From: Comamonas testosteroni ATCC 11996
Lineage (GTDB): Bacteria; Pseudomonadota; Gammaproteobacteria; Burkholderiales; Burkholderiaceae_C
Assembly: GCF_000241525.1 (NCBI RefSeq)
Contig: NZ_AHIL01000032.1
Span: 1 to 64,000, forward strand
Direction: 5' to 3'
DNA: 64,000 nucleotides
The position numbers were made by a program, and so were the translations under genes. Below the pieces are notes generated by a model. That model was not told the origin of the DNA. It saw only the letters and a list, made by a program, of their open reading frames with translations, and did not search any database. Each line of letters opens with the position of its first letter. Position 1 is the first letter of the stretch. Positions 1 to 8,910 of the stretch are shown here, piece after piece.

Positions 1-23
1 TTTTTCTTTGCCCGGGCTCCGGA

Positions 24-49
24 GAAAAAGGCCTTGCGGCAAGGCCTTT
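24..49 (-). terminator. Rho-independent terminator of the SDR dehydrogenase
   Basis: A near-perfect hairpin (AAGGCCTTG / CAAGGCCTT, GC loop) lies just past the stop codon at 60. On the minus strand it is followed by a T run (the plus-strand A run at 24-29). Confidence 0.75.
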
Positions 50-59
50 GATTCACCCA

Positions 60-818
60 TTATTTCGGGGCCATGCGAATGGCGCCGTCCAGGCGGATGA
101 CTTCACCATTGAGCATGTCGTTTTCCAGGATCTGCTTGACCAGCTTGGCGTAGTCCTCGGGCTTGCCCAGGCGACTGGGGAAGGGGACACTGGCGGCCAG
201 TGCATCCTGAACTTCCTGTGGCATGGTGAAAAGCATGGGGGTGCCGAAGATGCCGGGAGCAATCGTCATATTGCGAATGCCGCTGCGAGCCAGGTCACGA
301 GCAATAGGCAGCGTCATGCCGACCACGCCGCCCTTGGATGCAGAGTAGGCTGCCTGTCCGATCTGGCCGTCATAGGCAGCGACGCTGGCGGTGGAAATCA
401 GAACCCCGCGCTCGCCGGTGGGCTCTGGTTCATTCTTGCTCATGGCGTCCGCTGCCAGGCGAATCATGTTGAAAGTGCCGACCAGGTTGACCATGATGGT
501 CTTGGTATAGACGGCCAGGCTGTGAGGGCCGCTCTTGCCTACGGTTTTCTCGGCCGGTGCAATGCCGGCGCAGTTGATCAGGCCGGCGAGTTTGCCCAGG
601 CTGGTGGCTTTGGCGACCACGGCCTGACCATCGGCCTCATTGCTGACATCGCAGCGCAGATAGACTCCGCCGATTTCGCTGGCCACGGCCTCGCCGCGCT
701 CTGCATTCATATCGGCAATGACGACCTTTCCGCCGTTGGCGGCCAGCATGCGCGCCGTGCCTTCACCCAAGCCCGAAGCTCCACCGGTCACGATGAATAC
801 GCGATCCTGAATCTGCAT
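60..818 (-). CDS. SDR-family 3-hydroxyacyl-CoA dehydrogenase
   Basis: A 252-residue short-chain dehydrogenase, the usual length for 3-hydroxyacyl-CoA dehydrogenases of the HSD17B10 type. It shows the Rossmann motif TGGASGLG near residue 9, a D-rich NAD-binding turn (IADMNAE), the NCAG motif, and the catalytic Ser/Tyr-x3-Lys in the stretch from [10 protein letters not shown] to YSASKGG. It is expected to oxidise 3-hydroxyacyl-CoA esters in fatty-acid or branched-chain amino-acid breakdown in the cytoplasm. The ATG at 818 is chosen because an AAGGAGA box precedes it; the frame stays open further upstream but would run through an operator-like palindrome and a terminator. The substrate is inferred from overall similarity to the family. 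Confidence 0.88.
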   Translation of the reverse strand: MQIQDRVFIVTGGASGLGEGTARMLAANGGKVVIADMNAERGEAVASEIGGVYLRCDVSNEADGQAVVAKATSLGKLAGLINCAGIAPAEKTVGKSGPHSLAVYTKTIMVNLVGTFNMIRLAADAMSKNEPEPTGERGVLISTASVAAYDGQIGQAAYSASKGGVVGMTLPIARDLARSGIRNMTIAPGIFGTPMLFTMPQEVQDALAASVPFPSRLGKPEDYAKLVKQILENDMLNGEVIRLDGAIRMAPK

Positions 819-843
819 GAACTGTCTCCTTGTTCGATCTCTA

Positions 844-865
844 TTGACGTTGACGTAAACGTCAA
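844..865. promoter_or_regulatory. LiuR-like operator upstream of the SDR gene
   Basis: The palindrome TTGACGT-AA-ACGTCAA (850-865) is preceded by another TTGACGT half-site (844-850). This resembles operators of MerR-family regulators of branched-chain amino acid and fatty-acid degradation (LiuR type). It lies about 30 bases before the SDR start codon, which fits control of that gene. The regulator itself is not in the window. Confidence 0.55.
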
Positions 866-910
866 TTATGCACAGAGCAGAGGAGTTGGCGACCTGAGGA
901 AAGCGCGCAT

Positions 911-942
911 AAAAAAAAGCCCAATCGGAAAGATTGGGCTTT
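911..942 (-). terminator. Terminator downstream of the phasin gene
   Basis: Stem AGCCCAATC/GATTGGGCT with a five-base loop; an eight-base A run at 911-918 becomes the T tract on the minus strand. It sits between the phasin stop and the SDR promoter and separates the two transcripts. Confidence 0.8.
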
Positions 943-1090
943 GAAGGGATCCATGAAACGGGGGTTTCAGGAGGATCCAAGGAGACAACTTGCGCAAGGC
1001 CGGCATCCACATCAATGCATGCCGACCTGACATGCTGGCAATTATAGGGTAAACCCCTAATCTTTGCCAAGCATGTCAATAACCATGTGC

Positions 1091-1639
1091 TTAACGCTTG
1101 GCAGTGGTCGTGGCCTTGACAGCTTCGGTTGCTGTCTTGGTGGCCGCGTTGAAATTGGCTTCGGCCATGTCGGAGGCTTGCTTCACAGCCTTTTGCACGG
1201 ACTCGAAAGCGTTGTTGGCGGCAGAGACTGCGCTCTTGACCATGGCCACAGCGGATTCGGAGCCGGCAGGCGCATTCTTGGTGGAGTTGTCCAGCAGGGC
1301 GTTGAAACTCTTGCGAGCTTCGGTGGATTGCACTTCCAGGGCCTTGTTGAATTCGCCGGCAGTGTTGCTGGCGATGTCATACAGATGGCGGCTGTAGGAA
1401 GCGGTCTTCTCAGCCAGAGGCTGGAACAGGCCGGCTTGCAGAGTCAGCAGTTCCTGGGCGTCCTTGACGCTGAGCACGGCTTGGGTGTGCTGGGCAGCTT
1501 CGGTCAGGGCGGCACGCGAAGCGGTGACGTTCAGCTCCACCAGCTTTTCCACGCCTTCGAAAGCTTTGCTGGTCAGGCCGAACAGCGTCTCGAAGTGGGC
1601 TTTTTGTGCGCTCAGGATTTGGTCAGGGGTCAGGCTCAT
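1091..1639 (-). CDS. phaP: Phasin family protein (PHA granule associated)
   Basis: A 182-residue, Ala/Lys/Glu-rich, almost wholly helical protein. The N-terminus ([20 protein letters not shown]) and the following [11 protein letters not shown] segment are typical of the phasin family. Phasins coat polyhydroxyalkanoate granules and control their size. The C-terminus is an Ala/Lys/Thr-rich tail. A GGAGAATTGCC ribosome site precedes the ATG, and a strong terminator lies about 150 bases downstream. Adjacency to a 3-hydroxyacyl-CoA dehydrogenase fits carbon storage and beta-oxidation, but the two are separate transcripts. Confidence 0.88.
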   Translation of the reverse strand: MSLTPDQILSAQKAHFETLFGLTSKAFEGVEKLVELNVTASRAALTEAAQHTQAVLSVKDAQELLTLQAGLFQPLAEKTASYSRHLYDIASNTAGEFNKALEVQSTEARKSFNALLDNSTKNAPAGSESAVAMVKSAVSAANNAFESVQKAVKQASDMAEANFNAATKTATEAVKATTTAKR

Positions 1640-1991
1640 GGCAATTCTCCAAAATTACGGATCTAACAAAGGGATCGGACCGGAGGAAACGTCTGCTCTG
1701 ACATGACCGCTAGCTCTGAGCCAGTTCTATGTTGCAGTGCAGCATGGGTGCATTGTGGAAGAGAATTTGCGGCAATGCAAGCTTTAATTTGTTGCGTTGC
1801 AGCAAAAAGATTAATGACTCTTTGTTTTTGATAAGTATTTGATTTTTAAAAACTTTGTTATGTCTGATAACTGACAAAGAAATGCATGGATGTGCTTTTT
1901 GCTGCGCTGCGTCAAGCGTTGGCGGGCGGTGACTTCCAGGCCCTGTCGCGGTGGTGCTGGCGGCGCTGGAGCGGCTCTGCAAAATGCCTGC
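1640..1991. other. Intergenic region between phasin and thioesterase
   Basis: About 350 bases between divergent genes, relatively AT-rich around 1750-1880 compared with its surroundings. It must hold the phasin promoter. Several frames stay open here, but they run through both intergenic and coding sequence, and I see no convincing gene. Confidence 0.5.
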
Positions 1992-2471
1992 ATGACTGCA
2001 TCCCCCAATCATGGCAAACCCTTGCGCGCCCAGCCGCAGGCGCGCGACTCCTATTCCGTGTTCCGTGACATCAGCACGCGCTGGTCGGACAACGATGTCT
2101 ACGGCCATGTGAACAACGTCATCTACTACAGCTGGTTCGATACCGCCGTCAATGCCTATCTGATGGAGCAGGGTGCGCTGGATATTCATGAAGGTCAGAC
2201 GATCGGCCTGGTGATAGAGACCCAGTGCAATTACTTTGCCTCGCTGGCCTTTCCGCAGGCCGTACAGGCAGGCATTCGCGTGGCACATCTGGGCAGCTCC
2301 AGCGTGCGCTACGAGGTGGGGCTGTTTGCACAGGGCGAGAGCCAGTCGGCCGCTGCCGGGCATTTTGTACATGTCTATGTCGACAGGCAGACGCGCCGGC
2401 CTGTGGCTTTGCCCCAGCCCTTGCGTGCGGCACTGCTGCCGCTGCAGCGTGCAGAGCCGGTTGGCGAATAG
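1992..2471 (+). CDS. Acyl-CoA thioesterase, 4HBT hotdog fold (YbgC/FadM-like)
   Basis: A 159-residue single hotdog-domain protein. The N-terminal motif from STRWSDNDVYGHVNN to YYSWFDTA carries the conserved Asp (W-S-D-N-D) and the GHVNN turn characteristic of 4-hydroxybenzoyl-CoA thioesterase-like enzymes. It probably hydrolyses acyl-CoA thioesters; the substrate cannot be told. The ATG at 1992 is preferred over an in-frame start at 1890 because homologous sequence begins shortly after it, although the ribosome site is weak. No close operon partner; pncB starts 230 bases downstream. Confidence 0.8.
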   Translation: MTASPNHGKPLRAQPQARDSYSVFRDISTRWSDNDVYGHVNNVIYYSWFDTAVNAYLMEQGALDIHEGQTIGLVIETQCNYFASLAFPQAVQAGIRVAHLGSSSVRYEVGLFAQGESQSAAAGHFVHVYVDRQTRRPVALPQPLRAALLPLQRAEPVGE

Positions 2472-2701
2472 CAAAAAAGATAGTTTCTTGCGTATACCTA
2501 TCAGTCGTTCAAGGCTCATTTGAATGAGGCATCCGGTGGCGCTTGCAAAGCCGGCATCCGCAAGAAGCGCATAGGGGCAGCAACCACGGTGCCGGGTGTG
2601 GAATCGCCTACACTCGTCAGTCTCTGTTGAGGTTGGCGCAGCCTGTGTTTTGAGCCAGCCTTGTTCCATGACTGAACGGACCGCCAGGCCCACCGTCGTC
2701 C

Positions 2702-3937
2702 ATGATCATCACCAGTCTGCTAGACACCGACCTGTACAAATTCACGATGATGCAGGTGGTGCTGCATCAGTTTCCGGGGGCGCAGGTGGAGTACCGCTTC
2801 AAATGCCGCAACCCTGGCGTGCAACTGGCTCCGTACGTCAATGAAATCCGCGAAGAAATCCGCTCTCTGTGCAAGCTGCGCTTTCAGGATGCCGAGCTGG
2901 CCTATCTGAGTTCGCTGCGCTTTATCAAGAGCGATTTTGTCGATTTCCTGAGCCTGTTCCAGCTCAACGACAAATACATCACGGTCACGCCCCTGGCCAG
3001 CGGCGAGATCGACATCACCATCCAGGGCCCTTGGTTGCACACGATCCTTTTCGAGATCCCGGTGCTGGCCATCGTCAACGAGGTGTATTTCCGCAATACC
3101 CAGCCCGTGCCCAATTTCCTGGAAGGACGCAAACGCCTGGACGAGAAGATCGAGCTGCTGCAGGCACCCGGTCTGGAGTCGCTCAAGATCGCCGACTACG
3201 GCACCCGCAGGCGCTTTTCCAGGGCCTGGCATGAAGAGGTGCTGCGGGTGCTCTGCGCCAGGCTGGGTCACTCGGGGGCAGCACGCATCAACGGCCAGCG
3301 CAAGGGGCAGCTGGCGGGTACCAGCAATGTGCTGTATGCAATGAAGCTGGGCCTGATTCCGCTGGGCACCTTGGCCCATGAATATCTGCAGGCCTGCCAG
3401 TCGCTGGGCCCGCGCCTGCGTGACAGCCAGATCTTCGGCTTCGAATCCTGGGCGCGCGAGTATCGGGGCGATCTGGGTATTGCGCTGTCCGACGTCTATG
3501 GCATGTCTGCGTTTCTGCGTGATTTCGATCTGTACTTCTGCAAGCTGTTTGACGGCGCGCGCCATGACAGCGGTGACCCGTTTGACTGGGGTGAGCGGCT
3601 GATAGCGCATTACAAGGCCAACAAGATCGATCCGCTGAGCAAGGTGCTGATCTTCAGCGATGGGCTGACCATCCCTAAAACCATCGGTCTGTTCGAGCGC
3701 TTCAACGGTCGCTGCCAGCTGGCATTCGGCATTGGCACCAATCTGACCAACGATCTGGGCAATCCCCCCGAGCATGTGCCCTTGCAGATCGTGATCAAGA
3801 TGACGCGCTGCAACGGCCAGCCCGTGGCAAAGCTATCGGACACACCGGGCAAGAGCATGTGTGACGATGAAAAATACCTGGCCTATCTGCGTCAGGTGTT
3901 CAGCATTGCACCGCCGGAGCCGGTTTCGCAGGCATAG
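2702..3937 (+). CDS. pncB: Nicotinate phosphoribosyltransferase
   Basis: A 411-residue protein beginning [18 protein letters not shown], the signature start of PncB, with the [15 protein letters not shown] and AGTSNVLYA motifs of the family and a C-terminal DTPGKSMC segment. It joins nicotinate and PRPP to form nicotinate mononucleotide in the Preiss-Handler NAD salvage pathway in the cytoplasm. Length matches bacterial PncB. The ATG follows a purine-poor leader; the LLDTDLYK motif leaves little doubt about the start. Confidence 0.96.
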   Translation: MIITSLLDTDLYKFTMMQVVLHQFPGAQVEYRFKCRNPGVQLAPYVNEIREEIRSLCKLRFQDAELAYLSSLRFIKSDFVDFLSLFQLNDKYITVTPLASGEIDITIQGPWLHTILFEIPVLAIVNEVYFRNTQPVPNFLEGRKRLDEKIELLQAPGLESLKIADYGTRRRFSRAWHEEVLRVLCARLGHSGAARINGQRKGQLAGTSNVLYAMKLGLIPLGTLAHEYLQACQSLGPRLRDSQIFGFESWAREYRGDLGIALSDVYGMSAFLRDFDLYFCKLFDGARHDSGDPFDWGERLIAHYKANKIDPLSKVLIFSDGLTIPKTIGLFERFNGRCQLAFGIGTNLTNDLGNPPEHVPLQIVIKMTRCNGQPVAKLSDTPGKSMCDDEKYLAYLRQVFSIAPPEPVSQA

Positions 3938-4018
3938 AAATAAAAAACTCATTGGCAGGAGTTGTGCCTGTTGCAGGCAAAGAGCAGAGAGGATGGGCGT
4001 TTGAACAGCAAATCTTGT

Positions 4019-5437
4019 ATGAAAGCCGCAGCGGCTACGCTGCTGACTCTGGCAGCAGCCACCGCGCAAGCCGCAGACATTGACGGCGCAGCCATGTCCG
4101 TGGCCTGGGGCCTGCCGTTTGTGGGCATGCTGCTGTCGATTGCGCTGATGCCGCTGCTGTTGCCGCAATTCTGGCATCACCATTTCGGCAAGGTCACCGC
4201 AGGCTGGGCGTTGGTCTTCCTGCTGCCTTTTGCGCTGGTCTACGGCTTGGGTGCGGCGGGCGTGAATCTGGTGCATGCCTTGCTGGCCGAGTATCTGCCG
4301 TTCGTGATCCTGCTGACCGCCTTGTACACGGTGGCTGGAGGCATCTATGTGCGCGGCAATCTGCGTGGTTCACCGGGGTTGAATACCGCCATCCTGGCAA
4401 TCGGCGCGGTGCTGGCCAGCTTCATGGGTACGACGGGGGCTTCCATGCTGCTGATCCGCCCCTTGCTGCGCGCCAACGACAACCGACGCCATCAGGCCCA
4501 TGTGGTGGTGTTTTTCATCTTTATCGTCTCCAACGCCGGTGGCGCGCTGACGCCACTGGGTGATCCGCCGCTGTTCCTGGGCTTTCTGAAGGGGGTGGAT
4601 TTTTTCTGGACCGTACGCAATATCTGGGGCCCAATGCTGTTTCTCACGCTGGCGCTGCTGGCCGTTTTTTATGCGATAGACCGCAAGCTGATGGGCGAAA
4701 AGGGTGAGACCGATCTGCCCGATCCCACGCCCAGCATGGACGTGACCGGTGCACCAAGCCGTCTGGGCTTTGATGGCCGCGTGAACTTTGTTCTGCTGGC
4801 AGTAGTGGTGGCGCTGGTGCTGGTCAGCGGCATCTGGCGCACTCCTGCGGGTATCGAGATCGCCGGAACGCATGTGGGCCTGCCCGGTCTGGTGCGCGAT
4901 CTGGGTTTGCTTGCTGTGGTTGTGCTTTCCCTCAAGCTCACACCCGCCCGTGTGCATCAGGCCAATGAGTTCGGCTGGGGCCCCATGCAGGAAGTGGCCA
5001 AGCTGTTTGCAGGTATTTTCCTGACCATCATTCCCGTCATCGCCATGCTCAAGGCCGGTGTCGACGGCCCGTTCGGCGCCGTGGTACGTGCAGTCACCAA
5101 TGCCGATGGCACGCCCAATCCGGCCATGTATTTCTGGGCTACGGGTCTGCTGTCCTCCTTCCTGGACAACGCACCGACCTATCTGGTTTTCTTCAATACC
5201 GCTGGTGGCGACCCAGGGCATCTGATGACCGATATGGCGCTGACGCTGACCGCCATTTCTGCCGGCGCCGTGTTCATGGGGGCAAACACATATATTGGCA
5301 ATGCGCCCAATCTCATGGTCAAGGCGATTGCCGAAGATCGTGGCGTGAAGATGCCGGGCTTTTTCGGCTACATGATCTGGTCGGTCTGCGTGCTGGTGCC
5401 GCTGCTGGCTTTGATTACCTGGATTTGGTTCCTGTAA
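4019..5437 (+). CDS. Na+/H+ antiporter, NhaD-like (ion transporter superfamily)
   Basis: About 473 residues, with a cleavable-looking N-terminus (MKAAAATLLTLAAATAQA) followed by roughly twelve hydrophobic segments. The internal motifs SNAGGALTPLGDPPL and SSFLDNAPTYLVFFN are typical of NhaD and related sodium:proton antiporters. It is expected to sit in the inner membrane and exchange Na+ for H+. The start is uncertain: a TTG at 4001 has a purine-rich leader (AGAGGATGGGC) and is a good alternative, and the frame is open back to 3962. A single gene between pncB and the dehydrogenase. Confidence 0.82.
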   Translation: MKAAAATLLTLAAATAQAADIDGAAMSVAWGLPFVGMLLSIALMPLLLPQFWHHHFGKVTAGWALVFLLPFALVYGLGAAGVNLVHALLAEYLPFVILLTALYTVAGGIYVRGNLRGSPGLNTAILAIGAVLASFMGTTGASMLLIRPLLRANDNRRHQAHVVVFFIFIVSNAGGALTPLGDPPLFLGFLKGVDFFWTVRNIWGPMLFLTLALLAVFYAIDRKLMGEKGETDLPDPTPSMDVTGAPSRLGFDGRVNFVLLAVVVALVLVSGIWRTPAGIEIAGTHVGLPGLVRDLGLLAVVVLSLKLTPARVHQANEFGWGPMQEVAKLFAGIFLTIIPVIAMLKAGVDGPFGAVVRAVTNADGTPNPAMYFWATGLLSSFLDNAPTYLVFFNTAGGDPGHLMTDMALTLTAISAGAVFMGANTYIGNAPNLMVKAIAEDRGVKMPGFFGYMIWSVCVLVPLLALITWIWFL

Positions 5438-5498
5438 GCCACGCATGGCTTTCCGGGCTGCGGTGCGCCGCCATCACCCATAACTTGAAGAGGAAACA

Positions 5499-6479
5499 AT
5501 GATGAGCAACAAGCCTCGCATTTTGATCGCCCGTGCCATTTCACCCGAGGTGGTGCAGCGGCTGCAGCAGCACTTTGAGGTGCAGTCCAATCAGGACGAT
5601 GTGGTCTGGTCGCCAGCGGAGCTGGCTCAGCAGTTGCAGGGCAAGGATGGCGTGCTGACCACGGGGTCGCAGCGCATCGATGCCGAGTTGCTGACCGCCT
5701 GTCCGCAGCTCAAGATCGTGGCCAATATGGCGGTGGGTTACAACAATTTCGACGTGCCCGCGATGACGGCCGCAGGCGTGCAGGGTACGAATGCCCCCGA
5801 TGTACTGACCGAGACCACGGCCGACTTCGGCTTTGCCCTGCTGATGGCCACGGCGCGCCGCATTACCGAGAGCGAGCACTATCTGCGTGCCGGGCTCTGG
5901 AAGGACTGGCATTACGACCTGTTCGCCGGTGCCGAGGTGCATAGCAGCACGCTGGGCATCCTGGGCATGGGGCGCATCGGTCAGGCGATTGCGCGTCGTG
6001 CGGCTTACGGCTTTGGTATGCAGGTGATCTATCACAATCGCTCGCGTCTGGATGCTGCGCTGGAAGCCGAGTGCAAGGCCAGCTATGTCGGCAAGCAGGA
6101 GTTGCTCGAACGTGCGGACCACCTGATGCTGGTGCTGCCATTCACCCCTGAAAACCGCCACACCATCGGCGCGGCAGAAATTGCCCGGATGAAGCCCACG
6201 GCCACGCTGATCAATATTGCGCGCGGCGGCATCGTCGATGATGCCGCCCTGGCCCAGGCACTGAAAGACGGGCGCATTGCCGCAGCGGGGCTGGATGTTT
6301 TCGAAGGCGAGCCAGTCGTGCATCCCGATCTGCTGACCGTGCCCAATGTGGTGCTGACCCCCCATATCGCCAGCGCCACCAAGGGCACGCGCACGGCCAT
6401 GGCCGCTCTGGCGGCAGACAATCTGATCTCCTTCTTTGCAGGCAAGGGGCCGCTGACACCCGTCAATCAGCTGGCCTGA
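5499..6479 (+). CDS. D-2-hydroxyacid dehydrogenase (glyoxylate/hydroxypyruvate reductase type)
   Basis: A 326-residue NAD(P)-dependent 2-hydroxyacid dehydrogenase. It has the Rossmann motif LGILGMGRIGQAIARR, the NIARGGIVDD motif with the catalytic Arg, VFEGEP with the catalytic Glu, and TPHIASAT with the catalytic His. It likely reduces glyoxylate or hydroxypyruvate (GhrB-like), but relatives such as gluconate 2-dehydrogenase cannot be excluded. A GAAGAGGAAACA ribosome site precedes the ATG, and a terminator follows at 6562. Confidence 0.88.
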   Translation: MMSNKPRILIARAISPEVVQRLQQHFEVQSNQDDVVWSPAELAQQLQGKDGVLTTGSQRIDAELLTACPQLKIVANMAVGYNNFDVPAMTAAGVQGTNAPDVLTETTADFGFALLMATARRITESEHYLRAGLWKDWHYDLFAGAEVHSSTLGILGMGRIGQAIARRAAYGFGMQVIYHNRSRLDAALEAECKASYVGKQELLERADHLMLVLPFTPENRHTIGAAEIARMKPTATLINIARGGIVDDAALAQALKDGRIAAAGLDVFEGEPVVHPDLLTVPNVVLTPHIASATKGTRTAMAALAADNLISFFAGKGPLTPVNQLA

Positions 6480-6561
6480 TGCCACGATTAGGCCGTATCA
6501 CGTCATATCAGTTTGAGGGCGAATACGTGCTCTGAGTGCGTTGTCGGCTTTGATAATTTCT

Positions 6562-6597
6562 GCCCGCTTGGCGTCTGTGCGCACAGCGGGCTTTTTT
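6562..6597 (+). terminator. Terminator downstream of the 2-hydroxyacid dehydrogenase
   Basis: Stem GCCCGCT/AGCGGGC around a 16-base loop, followed directly by six T residues; lies in the 136-base gap before the tautomerase gene. Confidence 0.75.
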
Positions 6598-6615
6598 ATA
6601 TCAAGAGAGACAGCA

Positions 6616-7023
6616 ATGCCTTTTATCCGCACCAGCGTCCACAAGGACACCACGCCCGCCCAGCGCCAGGCCATCGTCAATGGTATTCATCAGGCCCTGA
6701 TCGACGGCATCGGCATGCCCGCCGATGAGCTGTTCAACATGGTTGAGGAATATGACGAGCAGAAGTTCTTCTTCAGCCGCACTTTCAACGGCTACAAGCG
6801 CTCGGACCGCGTGGTCGTGGTTGAGATCACCATGCGCCGTGGGCGCAGCGATGCCATGAAGCGTGCCCTCTACGCCAATATCGCTGCCAATCTGGAAAAA
6901 GAGGCGGGCGTGGCACCCAGCGATGTGTTCATCTTCACGCACGAAAACGACTACTCCGACTGGTCGGTGGGTGGCGGCAAGTTCGCCATGGCCATTGCCC
7001 AGCAGGTCGGCCCTGACGCCTGA
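6616..7023 (+). CDS. Tautomerase family protein
   Basis: A 135-residue protein starting MPFIRTSV. The proline after the initiator Met is the catalytic base of the 4-oxalocrotonate tautomerase superfamily. It has one beta-alpha-beta unit followed by a second (VVVVEITMRRGRS, then DVFIFTHEND), so it looks like a full two-unit member rather than the 60-residue type. The substrate is unknown. The ATG at 6616 is required to put Pro at position 2; the frame is open 75 bases upstream but crosses the terminator. Downstream (7038-7070) there is a GGTTGCAG/CTGCAACC hairpin without a T tract. Confidence 0.84.
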   Translation: MPFIRTSVHKDTTPAQRQAIVNGIHQALIDGIGMPADELFNMVEEYDEQKFFFSRTFNGYKRSDRVVVVEITMRRGRSDAMKRALYANIAANLEKEAGVAPSDVFIFTHENDYSDWSVGGGKFAMAIAQQVGPDA

Positions 7024-7188
7024 TTCTTGCGTCAACCGGTTGCAGTCTCGCTGTCGCCAAGGCTGCAACCGGAAGCCGCACTTTTGCCTGCATTGAATTT
7101 TTCGTGGCGCTGAGGGCTGATAATTTGCCAGCGCGCTAGTGCTTGCAAACTTCAGTCTGCAGTGCCATTCGCGAAATTTCAATGGAAA

Positions 7189-7232
7189 ATAGCCTGTAGC
7201 GCTTTGCTGATAAGCGCTTGCAGCTATGAAAA
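7189..7232 (+). repeat. Comamonadaceae-type intergenic repeat, copy A
   Basis: Contains TTGCTGATAAGCGCTTGCAG followed by CTATGAAAA. It matches the copies at 18303 and 19500, with consensus about GCTGATAAAGCGCTTGCAGC then TAT. It overlaps the first codons of the longest rmuC frame, which argues for the later rmuC start. Confidence 0.65.
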
Positions 7233-7257
7233 AGAGTGCGAAAGGCGTGGCAAGACA

Positions 7258-8910
7258 GTGACTACGTGGTGGCTTGGGTTGGCGGCGCTGGCCGTATTGA
7301 TGGTGGCCCTTCTCCTGGTGCTTCTGTGGTGGCTGCAGGGGCTGCGCCGCCAGACGGAGCTTGCTCTTGGCCCTGATGCGATGAGGCTGCAAGCCCAGCT
7401 GCTGCAGGGATTGCAGGCGCTGGATGTCAGGCTGCAGCAGCTCGAGCGCAGCAGCCAGAGTACGCAGATGACGGTGGCCAAGAGTGATGGCGCCCTGGAT
7501 CGTGTCACCCAGCATGTACAGACCCAGTTGGCCCAGGCCCAGCAAGATGCACTGGCCGCGCGGCGCGAGCAGGCGGCGGCACTGGCGTCCTTTCGTGAAG
7601 AAGTTGCCCAGCTTGCGCAGCGGCTGACGGGCGACAGCCAGCAAGCCCGCGCGGCACTGGCCCAAAGCAGTGCAGAGCAGTCAGTCCATGTCCAGCAGCG
7701 CTTCGAGGCCCTGGCTGAGACGACGCGCGGCACGCTGGACTCGCTCAAGGGCGATATCCAGCAGCAGCTCACGCATATGAGTACCAATATGGGGGCTGCG
7801 CTCAAGGATCAACTGGGCAGCAATGGCGAGCAACTGCGCCATCAGTTTGCCGTGCTGCAGGATGCGGTGAGCCAGCAGCTGGCTGCGTTGGCACAGGGCC
7901 AGCAGACCACGGCGGAGCAGCTGCGCGCAACGCTCAACGAGAGACTGGCCACGATTCAGAGCGACAACGCCCTCAAGCTCGATGAGATGCGCCGCACCGT
8001 TGATGAGAAGCTGCATGCCACGCTGGAGCAGCGTCTGGGCGAATCCTTCAAGCTGGTCAGCGACCGGCTGGAGCAGGTGCACAAGGGGCTGGGTGAGATG
8101 CAGACTCTGGCGGGCAGCGTAGGCGATCTGAAGCGCGTGATGACCAATGTGAAGTCACGCGGCACTTGGGGCGAGCTGCAACTGGGCAGCATCATCGATA
8201 ATGTACTCACGCCCGAGCAGTACGCCAGAAACGTCAAGACCGTGCCGGGTAGCGACGAGCTGGTCGAGTTCGCCATCCGGCTGCCGGGTCGCAATGACGA
8301 GCATCCCGTCTGGCTGCCTATCGACGCCAAATATCCGGTCGAGCATTACCAGCGCCTGCAGGATGCGCAGGACAGTGCCGACAGGGTGGCCATTGTCGCG
8401 GCGGGCAATGCCTTCGAGACATCGATTCGCGGCGAAGCCAGAAAGATTGCGAGCAAGTACATCGCCCCGCCGCACACCACGGACTTTGCCGTCATGTATC
8501 TGCCCACCGAGGGGCTGTTTGCCGAGGTGCTGCGCCGTCCGGGCCTGGTCGAGGCGCTGCAGAACGAGCACCGCATCGTGGTTACCGGTCCCGCGAATCT
8601 GGCCGCCATGCTCAGCAGCCTGCAGATGGGCTTCAAGACGCTGGCGATCGAGAAGCGCTCCTCCGAGGTCTGGGGCGTGCTCGGTCAGGTCAAGACCGAG
8701 TTCGGCCGTTTCGGCGAGGTGGTGGAGGCGACGCGAAAGTCCATCGATGCCGCTGCGCGCAAGTTCGATCAGGTGGGCGTGCGCACGCGCGCCATTCAGC
8801 GCCATTTGCGCAATGTGCAGGAGCTGCCAAATGGAGCGGGGCAGGAGCAGCCCCTGTTTCCGGTCGCATCACCTGGTGGTGATCAGACTGCCAGCGAGAA
8901 CGACGAATGA
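7258..8910 (+). CDS. rmuC: DNA recombination protein RmuC
   Basis: About 550 residues. A short N-terminal transmembrane segment (WWLGLAALAVLMVALLLVLL) is followed by a long Gln/Ala/Leu-rich coiled coil to about residue 270, then the RmuC domain with KSRGTWGELQLGSIID, WLPIDAKYPVEHY and TDFAVMYLPTEGLF. RmuC is membrane anchored, has a predicted nuclease-like fold and limits inverted-repeat recombination. I place the start at the GTG at 7258; the frame is open from 7162, but that part is the intergenic repeat. The stop overlaps the next ATG (ATGA), suggesting translational coupling with the transporter. Confidence 0.9.
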   Translation: MTTWWLGLAALAVLMVALLLVLLWWLQGLRRQTELALGPDAMRLQAQLLQGLQALDVRLQQLERSSQSTQMTVAKSDGALDRVTQHVQTQLAQAQQDALAARREQAAALASFREEVAQLAQRLTGDSQQARAALAQSSAEQSVHVQQRFEALAETTRGTLDSLKGDIQQQLTHMSTNMGAALKDQLGSNGEQLRHQFAVLQDAVSQQLAALAQGQQTTAEQLRATLNERLATIQSDNALKLDEMRRTVDEKLHATLEQRLGESFKLVSDRLEQVHKGLGEMQTLAGSVGDLKRVMTNVKSRGTWGELQLGSIIDNVLTPEQYARNVKTVPGSDELVEFAIRLPGRNDEHPVWLPIDAKYPVEHYQRLQDAQDSADRVAIVAAGNAFETSIRGEARKIASKYIAPPHTTDFAVMYLPTEGLFAEVLRRPGLVEALQNEHRIVVTGPANLAAMLSSLQMGFKTLAIEKRSSEVWGVLGQVKTEFGRFGEVVEATRKSIDAAARKFDQVGVRTRAIQRHLRNVQELPNGAGQEQPLFPVASPGGDQTASENDE

